The position numbers and the translations under genes were made by a program. A stretch of DNA of 64,000 bases from Nitrospinota bacterium (lineage in GTDB: Bacteria > Nitrospinota > Nitrospinia > Nitrospinales > VA-1). Location: positions 1-64,000 of the forward strand of contig JAQCGX010000016.1 in the NCBI GenBank assembly GCA_027619975.1. Reading direction: 5' to 3'. Positions 15,637 through 24,321 of this stretch are shown here, piece after piece (position 1 is the first letter of the stretch; every line of letters starts with the position of its first letter). The notes under the pieces were generated by a model that saw only the letters and a list, made by a program, of their open reading frames with translations, made no database searches and was not told the origin of the DNA.

Positions 15637-16632
15637 ATGGAAATAAATCATGCCTTTTTGCAGAAAGAAGCCAGCGGCTTCTATAGGGCTAATTTACGCC
15701 TGACGGTCCTCCTGCTTCGCTTTATTAGCGTATTCGTTCTTTCCTTGGTACTCTTTGCGAGCTTCCCTGTTCAGGGGTGGACCGAAATTAAAGACGACAC
15801 TCCACCCCAAAGAATCATCTCCCTATCACCGGGAGTCACCGAAATACTATTCGCCATTGGCGCGGGTGACCGGGTCGTCGGCGTCACCGAGTTTTGCAAT
15901 TATCCCGAAAAAGCCAAATCGCTCCCCAAGGTTGGTGGCCTGCTGAATCCCAGCTATGAAACGATCATCACCCTAAAACCCGACCTCATCATCCATCAAC
16001 CCAACAAACAAAAGATCAAAAATTTTGTTGAAAACCTCAGCATTCCCAATTTACCCATTGCGATGCTTTCTTTCGCCGAAATTTACCATTCCATTAGGGA
16101 AATAGGCAACGCGGTTCACAGGGAAAAGGCGGCGGACGAACTAATCCAGTCCATGCAAGAAAAGATTGATTACAACCGCAAACGACTGGCGGGTGTCTCG
16201 CAAAAATCGGTCTTACTGTTATTGGGAATCAGCAACGACGCGATGCGCGAACTATACGGAGTTGGACCAAAAACATTTTTGGGCGAAATGCTGGCCCTTG
16301 CGGGAGGGAAAAATATTCTTGCCGAAACGCAAGCGCAATACCCAAAAGTATCCAAAGAATTCATCATTCATGAATCTCCCGAGATCATCATTGAAATTGG
16401 CCGAACGGATATACTCACCGAGGAGTCGTCGGTAAAAAGGCGACAGGGGTGGCAAAAATTCTCCACCATTCGAGCGGTTAAAAACCAGAACATTCATATG
16501 ATCGGCGCCGATTATATTCTCATTCCCGGACCCCGGCTGGTAAATATCATCGAACTCTTCGTAAAAGCCATCCATCCGGAAGTAGCTTCAGACAAATCGC
16601 CCGTCGCCGAAAAAGTGGAGCACCCTCGATAA
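15637..16632 (+). CDS. btuF: Cobalamin ABC transporter periplasmic binding protein
   Basis: This periplasmic binding protein of the helical-backbone class has a signal peptide (hydrophobic core about residues 19-44). It continues with RIISLSPGVTEILFAIGAGDRVVGVTEFCNYP, the usual BtuF/FepB opening. I chose the ATG at 15637 rather than an upstream TTG at 15601, because that TTG lies in the terminator tail. The region around YGVGPKTFLGEMLALAGGKNI matches B12/siderophore binding proteins. The first gene after riboswitch 1, and the stop overlaps the btuD start as TAATG. B12 rather than iron is inferred from the riboswitch and neighbours. Confidence 0.88.
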   Translation: MEINHAFLQKEASGFYRANLRLTVLLLRFISVFVLSLVLFASFPVQGWTEIKDDTPPQRIISLSPGVTEILFAIGAGDRVVGVTEFCNYPEKAKSLPKVGGLLNPSYETIITLKPDLIIHQPNKQKIKNFVENLSIPNLPIAMLSFAEIYHSIREIGNAVHREKAADELIQSMQEKIDYNRKRLAGVSQKSVLLLLGISNDAMRELYGVGPKTFLGEMLALAGGKNILAETQAQYPKVSKEFIIHESPEIIIEIGRTDILTEESSVKRRQGWQKFSTIRAVKNQNIHMIGADYILIPGPRLVNIIELFVKAIHPEVASDKSPVAEKVEHPR

Positions 16633-17426
16633 TGACCCCTGCCATCCTGCAATTAAAAGACGTCTCCTTTGCTTACCACGAAGAACCCGTCGTTAAGTCC
16701 ATATCCCTGCAGGTGGAACCTGGGGAGTTTATCGGAGTCCTCGGACCCAATGGATCGGGCAAGTCCACGTTATTAAAATTGCTGGGCGGCATTCTTAAAC
16801 CAGATTCGGGAAACGTTTTGTTCCGCGATCAAGACCTTCATGATTATAAAAGAAAGATTCTCGCTCAATCGATCGCCTGGCTTCCGCAGGAACATGCGAT
16901 GGCATTTCCCTTTCGTGTCGCTGAAATTGTTTTGATGGGCCGTCATCCTTATCTCTCTCCCATGTCGTTTGAGAGTCAAAGGGATTTTGATATCGCAAAC
17001 CAGGCGATGCGGACCACGGAAACAACGCATTTATCCGAACGGCAATTCACCGATATCAGTGGCGGCGAAAAACAACGCGTGATGCTGGCTTGCGCCATCA
17101 CTCAGGAACCGAAGGTGATGTTGTTGGATGAGCCCACCACCGCGCTGGACATCAAATACCAATTGGAAATTATTAATATTTTGCATCGGCTCAATCGCAA
17201 TGAAGGCATGACGATGTTACTGGCCATGCACGATCTTCATCTGGCATCAAAGTATTGCCGCCGGTTGATTCTCATCGACAAGGGAAACATCGTCAAAGAC
17301 GGGACACCAGAGGAGGTCCTTCAAAAGGAAATCCTGGAAAGCGTCTACGGGGTGCAATTGAAAGTTATCCGCGACCCTGAGGATGGGAGCATCATGATAT
17401 CGCCGGAGGCGCCATGCATACGTTGA
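16632..17426 (+). CDS. btuD: Cobalamin ABC transporter ATPase
   Basis: ABC ATPase of 264 residues. It has Walker A GPNGSGKST, Q-loop LPQEH, the signature ISGGEKQRV, Walker B VMLLDEPTTALD and the switch His in AMHDLHLASKYC. It belongs to the FecE/BtuD family that energises vitamin B12 and siderophore import through the inner membrane. Translation is coupled to btuF (TAATG) and its 3' end overlaps btuC by 13 bp. It acts on the cytoplasmic side with BtuC. Confidence 0.9.
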   Translation: MTPAILQLKDVSFAYHEEPVVKSISLQVEPGEFIGVLGPNGSGKSTLLKLLGGILKPDSGNVLFRDQDLHDYKRKILAQSIAWLPQEHAMAFPFRVAEIVLMGRHPYLSPMSFESQRDFDIANQAMRTTETTHLSERQFTDISGGEKQRVMLACAITQEPKVMLLDEPTTALDIKYQLEIINILHRLNRNEGMTMLLAMHDLHLASKYCRRLILIDKGNIVKDGTPEEVLQKEILESVYGVQLKVIRDPEDGSIMISPEAPCIR

Positions 17427-18451
17427 GCCTGCCCATGTTAAACCGTAGAAGATATATTTCGACCCTGGCATGGTTCACGGTATTTTTCCTGGCAACACTG
17501 GCCATCGCCCCATTGATCGGAGCCACGCGGATCAGCCTAGAAAAAGCCTTATCAAATGAAATCAATTTTGCCGACAACATGGACGCCCACATTCTGTTTC
17601 TTGCACGTTTGCCAAGAATCCTGCTTGCGGCCATAACCGGCGCATCCCTTTCCGTGGCGGGTGCCGTGTTTCAGGCCATTTTGCGCAACGATCTCGCCGC
17701 CCCGATCACCTTGGGGGTTGCCAGCGGTGCAGCGTTCGGGGCGGTGTTAGCCATCAGTCTGGGCCTATCATTCACAGTATTAGGGTTCTCAAGCATTTCA
17801 TTCGCTGCCTTTTTAGGAGCCATGCTGGCGGTCACTCTGGTTTTCAATCTGGTGAAAACCCGGCAAGGGGAATTGCCAACATCCATCGTTCTTTTAGCTG
17901 GCGTCACGGTTAATTTCTTTTTCGCGGCTATGGTCATGCTCATTCACTACCTTTCAGATATAACTCAATCGTTCCAAATAGTCCGCTGGTTGATGGGCGG
18001 TTTGGACATCACCGATTACCAGACCGTATTTTCGGTCAGCCTCCCGGTGATATTAGGAAGCTTCATTCTGATGGTGATCGCCAGAGATTTGAATTTGATC
18101 AGCTCCGGGTCTCAGTCCGCCCTGAGTCGCGGGGTGGACGTGCCCAAGATTCAAAAAATCGGGTTGGTCAGCGCCTCACTGGTTACTGGCGCTGTGGTGG
18201 CGGTCAGTGGCCCCATCGGATTTGTCGGCCTGGTGGTCCCGCACATCGTCCGTTTGCTCATTGGGCCCGATCAAAGACTATTGATCCCCGCTTCCATGCT
18301 GTTCGGGGCGAGTTTTCTAATCATATGCGACACCGTGGCAAGGACCGTAATCGCCCCAACAGAAATTCCCGTAGGGGTCATCACTGCCATGATCGGTGGC
18401 CCGTTCTTTGTCTGGTTGCTCAAAAAGAAAGCGGCAGGTGTGAAAAGATGA
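17414..18451 (+). CDS. btuC: Cobalamin ABC transporter permease
   Basis: The 345-residue FecCD/BtuC-family permease has about ten membrane segments. It contains FLARLPRILLAAITGASLSVAGAVFQ near residue 57 and SGPIGFVGLVVPHIVRL near residue 258, both family signatures. It forms the B12 channel in the inner membrane with BtuD and receives substrate from BtuF. The ATG lies inside the btuD end and the stop overlaps cobQ as ATGA, so the genes are translated in series. Confidence 0.92.
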   Translation: MHTLSLPMLNRRRYISTLAWFTVFFLATLAIAPLIGATRISLEKALSNEINFADNMDAHILFLARLPRILLAAITGASLSVAGAVFQAILRNDLAAPITLGVASGAAFGAVLAISLGLSFTVLGFSSISFAAFLGAMLAVTLVFNLVKTRQGELPTSIVLLAGVTVNFFFAAMVMLIHYLSDITQSFQIVRWLMGGLDITDYQTVFSVSLPVILGSFILMVIARDLNLISSGSQSALSRGVDVPKIQKIGLVSASLVTGAVVAVSGPIGFVGLVVPHIVRLLIGPDQRLLIPASMLFGASFLIICDTVARTVIAPTEIPVGVITAMIGGPFFVWLLKKKAAGVKR

Positions 18452-19959
18452 CAGCAAAAACTTTAATGATTCAGGGAACCGGGTCCGGCGTTGGAAAAAG
18501 CATCATCACCGCAGGATTCTGCCGCCAGTTTTTTCTGGAAGGCTGGAAGGTGGCCCCCTTCAAAGCACAGAATATGTCGCTGAATTCCTTCGTCACCGAA
18601 GAAGGAGGCGAGCTCGGACGCGCCCAAGCCTACCAAGCGGAAGCCTGCGGCATCAAACCACACGTCAACATGAACCCGATTCTATTGAAACCTTCCGGTG
18701 ACAACATGTCTCAAGTAATCGTCATGGGGAAAGTTACCGAAAACCGCAACGCCAAAAATTACTACTCCCATCACAACAAGCATAAAGAGGAAGTGCAAAC
18801 CGCCTTCAATCATTTAAGCCGCGAATACGAACTGGTCGTTCTGGAGGGTGCGGGCAGTCCCGCCGAGATCAACCTGAAACAATGGGACCTCGTCAACATG
18901 CCCATGGCCAAAATGGCCAAGGCTCCCGTGCTCATCGTCGGAGACATCGACAGAGGCGGCGTGTTCGCCTGGATGAAGGGGACATATGACCTGTTAACAA
19001 AAGAGGAGCAGGATCGGGTGGCGGGATTCATCGTCAACAAATTTCGCGGCGATCTGGATCTATTGACACCCGGTCTGCGTCAGTTTGAAGATCTCGTGCA
19101 AAAACCGATACTCGGTGTCATCCCGTTTTGCCGAGACCTGTTCGTCGATGAAGAGGACGCGATTCCAGCCTGGAATCATCCGTCAACCGAAAATGGAAAG
19201 GACCAACTGGACGCCGCCGTTATCTGGTACCCACGAATTTCAAACTTTACGGATGTTTCACCGCTTGCCGCCGATCCTTCCGTTTCTCTGCGCTACGTGT
19301 CCAATCCGTCACAGTTGGGTAATCCCGATTTGATCATCTTGCCGGGAAGCAAGAACACCCTGGACGATTTAAAATTCATAAAAGCCAATGGGTTGGCGAA
19401 AGCCGTTTGCACACGTTACGAATCGGGAGCCATACTTCTAGGAATCTGCGGCGGGTTTCAAATCCTGGGGAAGACAGTAAAGGACCCGGAGAGCATGGAA
19501 AGTCGCCAAGCAGAAATTTCCGGTCTCTCAGTATTTAATATTGAAACAACCTTATTGAAAGAAAAAACGACGCGCCAGGTTCGACAGACCACATTAGCAA
19601 GCCCTGTATTTAAAGAAGGTCTTTCTGTTGAAGGTTACGAAATCCACATGGGCGTAACCGAGTTCAATGAAGAATATCTACCTCTCTTCAACATTTCCAA
19701 TGGAGACCATCCCCACCATCTGGGCGTCACAAACGAAAAAGGAACGGTAGTGGGAACTTATATACACGGGGTGCTGGATAACGAATTGTTAAGAAATTCG
19801 TTTCTCAATCACGTTCGAATTCTCCGAGGTCTGCCGACTCCGCACAAGAAGTTTAATTACCAGGAGTTTCGTCAACAACATCTCAACCGGCTGGCGAAAC
19901 TGGTGAATGATTCCATCGATATGAAACAAGTAAAAGAAATCGTCGATGGTGCGTGGTGA
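18448..19959 (+). CDS. cobQ: Cobyric acid synthase
   Basis: It amidates carboxylates b, d, e and g of adenosylcobyrinate a,c-diamide using glutamine and ATP. The N-terminal dethiobiotin-synthetase-like domain begins MIQGTGSGVGKS, with NMSLNSF and NPILLKPSGDN downstream. The C-terminal class I glutamine amidotransferase domain has ILLGICGGFQILG (nucleophile Cys about residue 334) and a late His in YIHGVLDN. I chose the ATG at 18448, which overlaps the btuC stop; an upstream in-frame ATG lies inside btuC. Length 503 is normal. The gene is called cbiP in anaerobic-pathway organisms. Confidence 0.95.
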   Translation: MTAKTLMIQGTGSGVGKSIITAGFCRQFFLEGWKVAPFKAQNMSLNSFVTEEGGELGRAQAYQAEACGIKPHVNMNPILLKPSGDNMSQVIVMGKVTENRNAKNYYSHHNKHKEEVQTAFNHLSREYELVVLEGAGSPAEINLKQWDLVNMPMAKMAKAPVLIVGDIDRGGVFAWMKGTYDLLTKEEQDRVAGFIVNKFRGDLDLLTPGLRQFEDLVQKPILGVIPFCRDLFVDEEDAIPAWNHPSTENGKDQLDAAVIWYPRISNFTDVSPLAADPSVSLRYVSNPSQLGNPDLIILPGSKNTLDDLKFIKANGLAKAVCTRYESGAILLGICGGFQILGKTVKDPESMESRQAEISGLSVFNIETTLLKEKTTRQVRQTTLASPVFKEGLSVEGYEIHMGVTEFNEEYLPLFNISNGDHPHHLGVTNEKGTVVGTYIHGVLDNELLRNSFLNHVRILRGLPTPHKKFNYQEFRQQHLNRLAKLVNDSIDMKQVKEIVDGAW

Positions 19960-20684
19960 ACTTTTTATCGGCTCTGGGGTTTTTAACCATCATCCCCATG
20001 CCTGCAAGAGCATTCAAAGTCGATGGCCGGCAGATCATGTACTTCCCGCTGGTGGGCCTTTTCATCGGAGCACTCCTTTATGGAGTGGACAAGTTGGGCG
20101 CTGTGTATGCGACTCAGGAAATCCGCATGGTCGCAGATGCCCTGTTTCTAGCGGTTATCAGCGGAGCGCTTCATCTGGACGGCTTAGCAGACAGTGCCGA
20201 CGGGCTATTTTCCCACCGCCCGAAACAACGCATTCTGGAGATCATGCAGGACTCCAGAATAGGGGTCATGGGAGCATTGGCGATCATTTTTTGTTTGCTG
20301 CTAAAAATGGCAGGATTTGCAAGTTTGAACCGACCCGGTTATGAAATCTGGTTGTTTGTGGCACCGGCGTTGGCGCGGACCAGCCAGGTCATCGGATTGG
20401 TCTTCATGGATTATGCGCGGGAGGAAGGTGGTAAATCGCAAATTTTCTTTCAGAAGAGAAAATATCATCTACTGGGGTTCGCGATATTCCCTATCGCCCT
20501 GCCCTTTTGGATCTCGATTGAAACCGGACTGATGGTTTTATTTTTATTCACTACAGGAACAGTTCTACTGCTCTGGTTTTTTCAAAAAGCGATTGGCGGC
20601 ATCACCGGGGACACTTTGGGCGCACAGACCGAATTATTAGAATCCGCCATTCTGATAACAGGCGCATTGGTCATTGGACATTAG
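19953..20684 (+). CDS. cobS: Adenosylcobinamide-GDP ribazoletransferase (cobalamin synthase)
   Basis: CobS joins alpha-ribazole (phosphate) to adenosylcobinamide-GDP in the inner membrane. The 243-residue polytopic protein shows FLTIIPMP, FPLVGLFIGALL, the metal-binding block LHLDGLADSADGLFS and RILEIMQDSRIGVMG, which are diagnostic. It starts at one of two tandem GTG codons (19953 or 19956) within the end of cobQ, implying translational coupling. It is the step just after the CobU activity encoded next. Confidence 0.95.
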   Translation: MVNFLSALGFLTIIPMPARAFKVDGRQIMYFPLVGLFIGALLYGVDKLGAVYATQEIRMVADALFLAVISGALHLDGLADSADGLFSHRPKQRILEIMQDSRIGVMGALAIIFCLLLKMAGFASLNRPGYEIWLFVAPALARTSQVIGLVFMDYAREEGGKSQIFFQKRKYHLLGFAIFPIALPFWISIETGLMVLFLFTTGTVLLLWFFQKAIGGITGDTLGAQTELLESAILITGALVIGH

Positions 20685-20733
20685 CAGACGTACAAAATAG
20701 GATTGAATCGTACCTACCTTAAAGGGTTTAGTC

Positions 20734-21978
20734 ATGCTGAAGAAAAATATTCTTATCACTGGAGGCTGTCGGAGCGGCAAAAGCCGGCAGGCTCTGTCCA
20801 TTGCGGATAAGTTCTCCGGTCGTAAAGTATTCATTGCCACCGCTGAGCCGCTGGACGATGAAATGAAAGAACGTATAACAAAGCATCAACAGGAACGCGG
20901 AAAAGACTGGATCACCCAGGAAGGCCCCCTCGATCCCGGTGCAATTATAAAGCGGGAAGGCAAAAAAGCCGCAATCATCGTCATGGACTGTCTGACTCTA
21001 TGGGTCAGCAATATGATGATGAAAAATATGGATCGGACCTCCATCCTGGAAAAAATGGAAGAGCTTATTACAGAATGCACGCGCGCTCATTGCACGGTCA
21101 TTCTAATCACCAATGAAGTGGGTGCCGGAATCGTTCCGGACAATAACCTCAGCCGAAGTTTTCGCGACATTGCCGGAGAAGCCAATCAAATCGCCGCATC
21201 TAAATTCGATCAGGTCGTGCACATGGTTTCAGGAATTCCAGTGACCATCAAATCCACATCGGGCGATACCGCCGAAAAACTTGCAGATGAATCAGCCCAT
21301 GAATTTTCACCTCAGAAAAAGCAGGGTCTGTATGAAGCGATTTATAAAAGAAGGGATATCCGCCATTTCAATTCCAGTCCCATCGACCCCGCTGTGTTGG
21401 GAAGAATTCTGGATGCGGCGCACCACGCCGGGTCGGTCGGATTCATGCAACCCTGGAATTTTTTGATCATTAATGATCAAAAACTAAAAGAGAAGGTCGC
21501 TTCCAATTTTAAAAATGCCAGCGCCACAGCCGCGAAAAAATTTTCTGGAGACCGGCAACAACTTTACAAGTCCTTAAAATTAGATGGGATACTGGACTCC
21601 CCAATCAACATCTGCGTCACCTGCGACAGCACCCGATTTGGCCCAAACGTTTTAGGGCGGGACACCATCAAGGAAACGGACCTTTTCAGCACTTGCTGTG
21701 CTATTCAAAATCTGTGGCTGGCGGCACGCGCTGAAGGCATGGCGGTGGGATGGGTTAGTATCTTATCTCAGGAACAGTTGAAAAAGGATCTAGAAATTCC
21801 CGATCACGTTTTCCCTGTCGCCTATCTGTGCCTGGGACATACGGATGAGTTTTATAAAGAACCCATGCTGGAAACAGCTGGATGGGCCAATAGAACGCCT
21901 CTTGACAGCCTCATTTACTACAACAAATGGAAGGGAAGCCCGAAAGGGTTCTCTGTCCAAATACCGCCTCAATCATGA
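20734..21978 (+). CDS. Fusion of adenosylcobinamide kinase/guanylyltransferase (CobU) and DMB synthase (BluB)
   Basis: Residues 1-172 are CobU: the P-loop GGCRSGKS (10-17), ITKHQQERGKDW with the guanylylated-His candidate His51, MDCLTLWVSN and TNEVGAGIVPDNNLSRSFRD. After a linker (173-193), residues 194-414 are BluB, the flavin-destroying 5,6-dimethylbenzimidazole synthase. This half has IYKRRDIRHF (with the Asp of the RRDxR motif), FMQPWNFLII and GMAVGWVSIL with a Ser at the position described as catalytic. One polypeptide thus activates cobinamide and makes the lower-ligand base, using FMNH2 and O2. The stop overlaps the next gene as ATGA. Confidence 0.92.
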   Translation: MLKKNILITGGCRSGKSRQALSIADKFSGRKVFIATAEPLDDEMKERITKHQQERGKDWITQEGPLDPGAIIKREGKKAAIIVMDCLTLWVSNMMMKNMDRTSILEKMEELITECTRAHCTVILITNEVGAGIVPDNNLSRSFRDIAGEANQIAASKFDQVVHMVSGIPVTIKSTSGDTAEKLADESAHEFSPQKKQGLYEAIYKRRDIRHFNSSPIDPAVLGRILDAAHHAGSVGFMQPWNFLIINDQKLKEKVASNFKNASATAAKKFSGDRQQLYKSLKLDGILDSPINICVTCDSTRFGPNVLGRDTIKETDLFSTCCAIQNLWLAARAEGMAVGWVSILSQEQLKKDLEIPDHVFPVAYLCLGHTDEFYKEPMLETAGWANRTPLDSLIYYNKWKGSPKGFSVQIPPQS

Positions 21979-23138
21979 AAACTGTAATCAACAACCGGTC
22001 CATAGATGCCAACTTGGATGAGACGGCAGGAGTTGAGGATCACTTTATGCACGCACCTCATGGGGGCAACCTGACAGCAGCGACCCGGACGACAGGTTTG
22101 GAACGGAGTGATCTTCTCGATTTCAGCGTCAACATCAACCCTCTGGGTCCTCCCAACTGTGTGCGGGATATCTGTTCTCAATCGCTGGACTTTCTCAAGG
22201 AATATCCAGATCCTCATTACGGAGAATTGAAAAAAAATTTAGCCGATGCTACAGGCGTATCGCCTGACTGGATCACTGTGGGAAATGGGTCGACGGAATT
22301 GATCTATCTACTGCCTCACTTAATAAACCGTGGCAAGGAAGTTCTCATAGCGGCTCCCTGTTTCTCCGAGTACGAACGAGCTTTCCAACAAGCCGGAATT
22401 TCAGTGCGCCACTTTAATCTGGACCCGGCCAATGGGTTTTCATTGCCCATAGACAAATTTCTTTTCCACCTCAAACAATATCCTGATTTAGGCGGCATTG
22501 TCATTGGGCATCCCAACAACCCGACAGGGACTCTATTGGATGAAGAATCTTTTAAAACACTCAGTAAGTTCTGTGCACGACAGGGGATTTTTCTATTTAT
22601 TGATGAAACGTTTATAGATTTTTCCACTCCAGACAAGTCGTTTTTAAAATATAGCGCAGCAAACAAGTATTTAATATTAATACACTCGATGACTAAATTC
22701 TATTCGCTTCCCGGCCTTCGCCTGGGATACGGAATAATGCATCCAGAGCGGGTCAGAAAAATTGAGGCGCACCAGCCTCCATGGTCCGTCAACGGCTTGG
22801 CCCAGGCGGTTGGTTCGGCTCTTACTCAGGACAAAATATTTTCGGAGCAATCAAGAAATTATATCCAGCTGGAAAATGATTTCTTATATGAAAATTTAAA
22901 AGAAATAACTGCTATCGAAGTATTTGCATCAGACGCAAATTTTATTCTCTTCCGCTTACCTGGAGAAAACGAAACTCAGGCCAAACACTTTTTTGAGACT
23001 CTCTTATTTCAAGGGATTGTGTTAAGAAATTGCGGAAATTTTATCGGGCTGGATCAAAGCTTCTTTCGCCTCGCGGTAAGGAATAGAAAGGACAATCAAT
23101 TATTACTATCCCGAGTGCACGAATACTTTCAACTCTAA
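21975..23138 (+). CDS. Threonine-phosphate decarboxylase-like aminotransferase-fold enzyme
   Basis: PLP enzyme of 387 residues in the CobD(Salmonella)/CobC family. It has the opening HGGNLTAATRTTGL and DFSVNINPLGPP, NGSTELIYLLP, HPNNPTGTLL, DETFIDFS, and SMTKFYSLPGLRLGY with the PLP Lys. It should decarboxylate L-threonine O-3-phosphate to (R)-1-aminopropan-2-ol phosphate, which CbiB attaches to cobyrate. The ATG at 21975 overlaps the upstream stop; a longer frame from 21927 is not needed. The name differs by nomenclature (cobD in Salmonella, cobC in Pseudomonas), so I leave the symbol empty. Confidence 0.93.
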   Translation: MKTVINNRSIDANLDETAGVEDHFMHAPHGGNLTAATRTTGLERSDLLDFSVNINPLGPPNCVRDICSQSLDFLKEYPDPHYGELKKNLADATGVSPDWITVGNGSTELIYLLPHLINRGKEVLIAAPCFSEYERAFQQAGISVRHFNLDPANGFSLPIDKFLFHLKQYPDLGGIVIGHPNNPTGTLLDEESFKTLSKFCARQGIFLFIDETFIDFSTPDKSFLKYSAANKYLILIHSMTKFYSLPGLRLGYGIMHPERVRKIEAHQPPWSVNGLAQAVGSALTQDKIFSEQSRNYIQLENDFLYENLKEITAIEVFASDANFILFRLPGENETQAKHFFETLLFQGIVLRNCGNFIGLDQSFFRLAVRNRKDNQLLLSRVHEYFQL

Positions 23139-23153
23139 GGGGCATGAAATTTC

Positions 23154-24104
23154 ATGGATTTGTCTGTCCAGATCCTTTTGGCATTTATCATGGATCTTTT
23201 GATTGGAGACCCCAAGGGTTATCCGCACCCGGTCAGGATCATAGGTTTCATTGCTAAACGCCTGGAAGAGCACACGCGAGAAATATTTTCAAATCAGATC
23301 GCAGCGGGAGCGGTGACGACAGCAACCGTGGTTTGCGGAACATATATTTTTGTATGGAGTTTACTTTGGGGGTTACAAAGCATTCACCCAACTGCTGAAA
23401 CAGCGGGATCGATTTTTTTAATATACACCTGTATTTCAGTGCGAAGTTTATACGATGAAAGTCGTCCGATTTTTCGCCATTTAGATACAGGCTGCATTGA
23501 TCTTGCGCGAATGAGCCTGGCAAGAATCGTCGGACGGGACACGGCGAATTTAAATAATAAGGAAATATCAAGAGCCACCGTTGAAACCATTGCCGAAAGC
23601 ACCGTGGACGGAATCATCGCGCCATTATTTTTTGCCTGTCTGGGGGGTGCGCCCTTAGCCCTGGCATACAAAGCGGTGAACACATTGGACTCCATGTTCG
23701 GATACAGGAACGAAACCTATATCCATTTTGGAAAGGTTCCGGCCCGGCTGGATGATGCGGCGAACTGGCTCCCAGCCCGGCTGGGCGGATTGTTCATGGC
23801 GATCGGAGCTGGACTCTGTGGCTTTAATGGCAAGCGTTCCTGGAATACAGTCAAACGCGATGGGGCCAACCATTTAAGTCCAAACTCTGGCATACCGGAG
23901 GCGGCAATGGCCGGGGCTTTGGGCATCCAATTGGGGGGAAACAGTTTTTACAACAATCAATTGGTCGAAAAACCCTATATAGGCAGCGCAGAAAACGAAA
24001 TCAACGCAATGGATATTATTCACAGTCACAAGATCATGTTTGCCTCTGCCGTTTTAAGTCTGCTGGCGTTAATTATTTTCAGGAGTTTTATCGAAAACAT
24101 TTAA
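23154..24104 (+). CDS. cbiB: Adenosylcobinamide-phosphate synthase
   Basis: Integral membrane protein of 316 residues. The opening is LLAFIMDLLIGDPKGYPHPVRIIG, with SRATVETIAESTVDGIIAPLFFA and AYKAVNTLDSMFGY further on; these three blocks define CbiB (CobD in Pseudomonas naming). It links cobyric acid to aminopropanol phosphate. AAGGGG precedes the ATG by about 12 nt. It is the last gene before the second riboswitch, so it probably ends the first operon, although no terminator is visible in the 30 bp before that riboswitch. Confidence 0.94.
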   Translation: MDLSVQILLAFIMDLLIGDPKGYPHPVRIIGFIAKRLEEHTREIFSNQIAAGAVTTATVVCGTYIFVWSLLWGLQSIHPTAETAGSIFLIYTCISVRSLYDESRPIFRHLDTGCIDLARMSLARIVGRDTANLNNKEISRATVETIAESTVDGIIAPLFFACLGGAPLALAYKAVNTLDSMFGYRNETYIHFGKVPARLDDAANWLPARLGGLFMAIGAGLCGFNGKRSWNTVKRDGANHLSPNSGIPEAAMAGALGIQLGGNSFYNNQLVEKPYIGSAENEINAMDIIHSHKIMFASAVLSLLALIIFRSFIENI

Positions 24105-24135
24105 AAACATTTTTAGTTGTAGAAAATTTAACCAA

Positions 24136-24280
24136 ACACGTTCCAGTTTAAGGGAAGCCCGGTGAAATTCCGGCACTGTCCCGCAACTGTAAAGGGAACG
24201 AAAACCGCATTAGTGCCACTTTCTAGCCGGAGGGGAAGGCGCGGTGAGTAGGACGCCCTAAGTCAGAAAACCTTGCTTGA
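24136..24280 (+). promoter_or_regulatory. Cobalamin riboswitch 2 (B12 element)
   Basis: All conserved elements are present in order: TTTAAGGGAAGCCCGGTGAAATTCCGG, CACTGTCCCGCAACTGTAAAGGG, AACGAAA, TGCCACTTTC...GGGGAAGG, GTGAGTAGGACGCCCTAAGTCAGAAAACCTTGC with the B12 box near 24259-24276. No intrinsic terminator follows. A small hairpin covering the ribosome site of btuB lies 26 nt downstream, so control of translation initiation is more likely here than termination. Confidence 0.95.
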
Positions 24281-24305
24281 ACGTAATTTTAAAATCCTTC
24301 GAGAG

Positions 24306-24321
24306 AAAAGGAATCCTTTTG
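24306..24321 (+). promoter_or_regulatory. Ribosome-site hairpin at the btuB start
   Basis: AAAAGG (24306-24311), AAT loop, CCTTTT (24315-24320) forms a perfect 6-bp stem. It hides the only Shine-Dalgarno-like AAGGA and touches the TTG start at 24319-24321. It is the likely OFF-state structure of riboswitch 2, or a local brake on btuB. Confidence 0.5.

Noticed and set aside
24277-24318. Upstream TTG start for btuB giving 637 residues
   Set aside because: The TTG lies inside the B12 box end of riboswitch 2; the later TTG at 24319 has the ribosome site and directly precedes the signal peptide.
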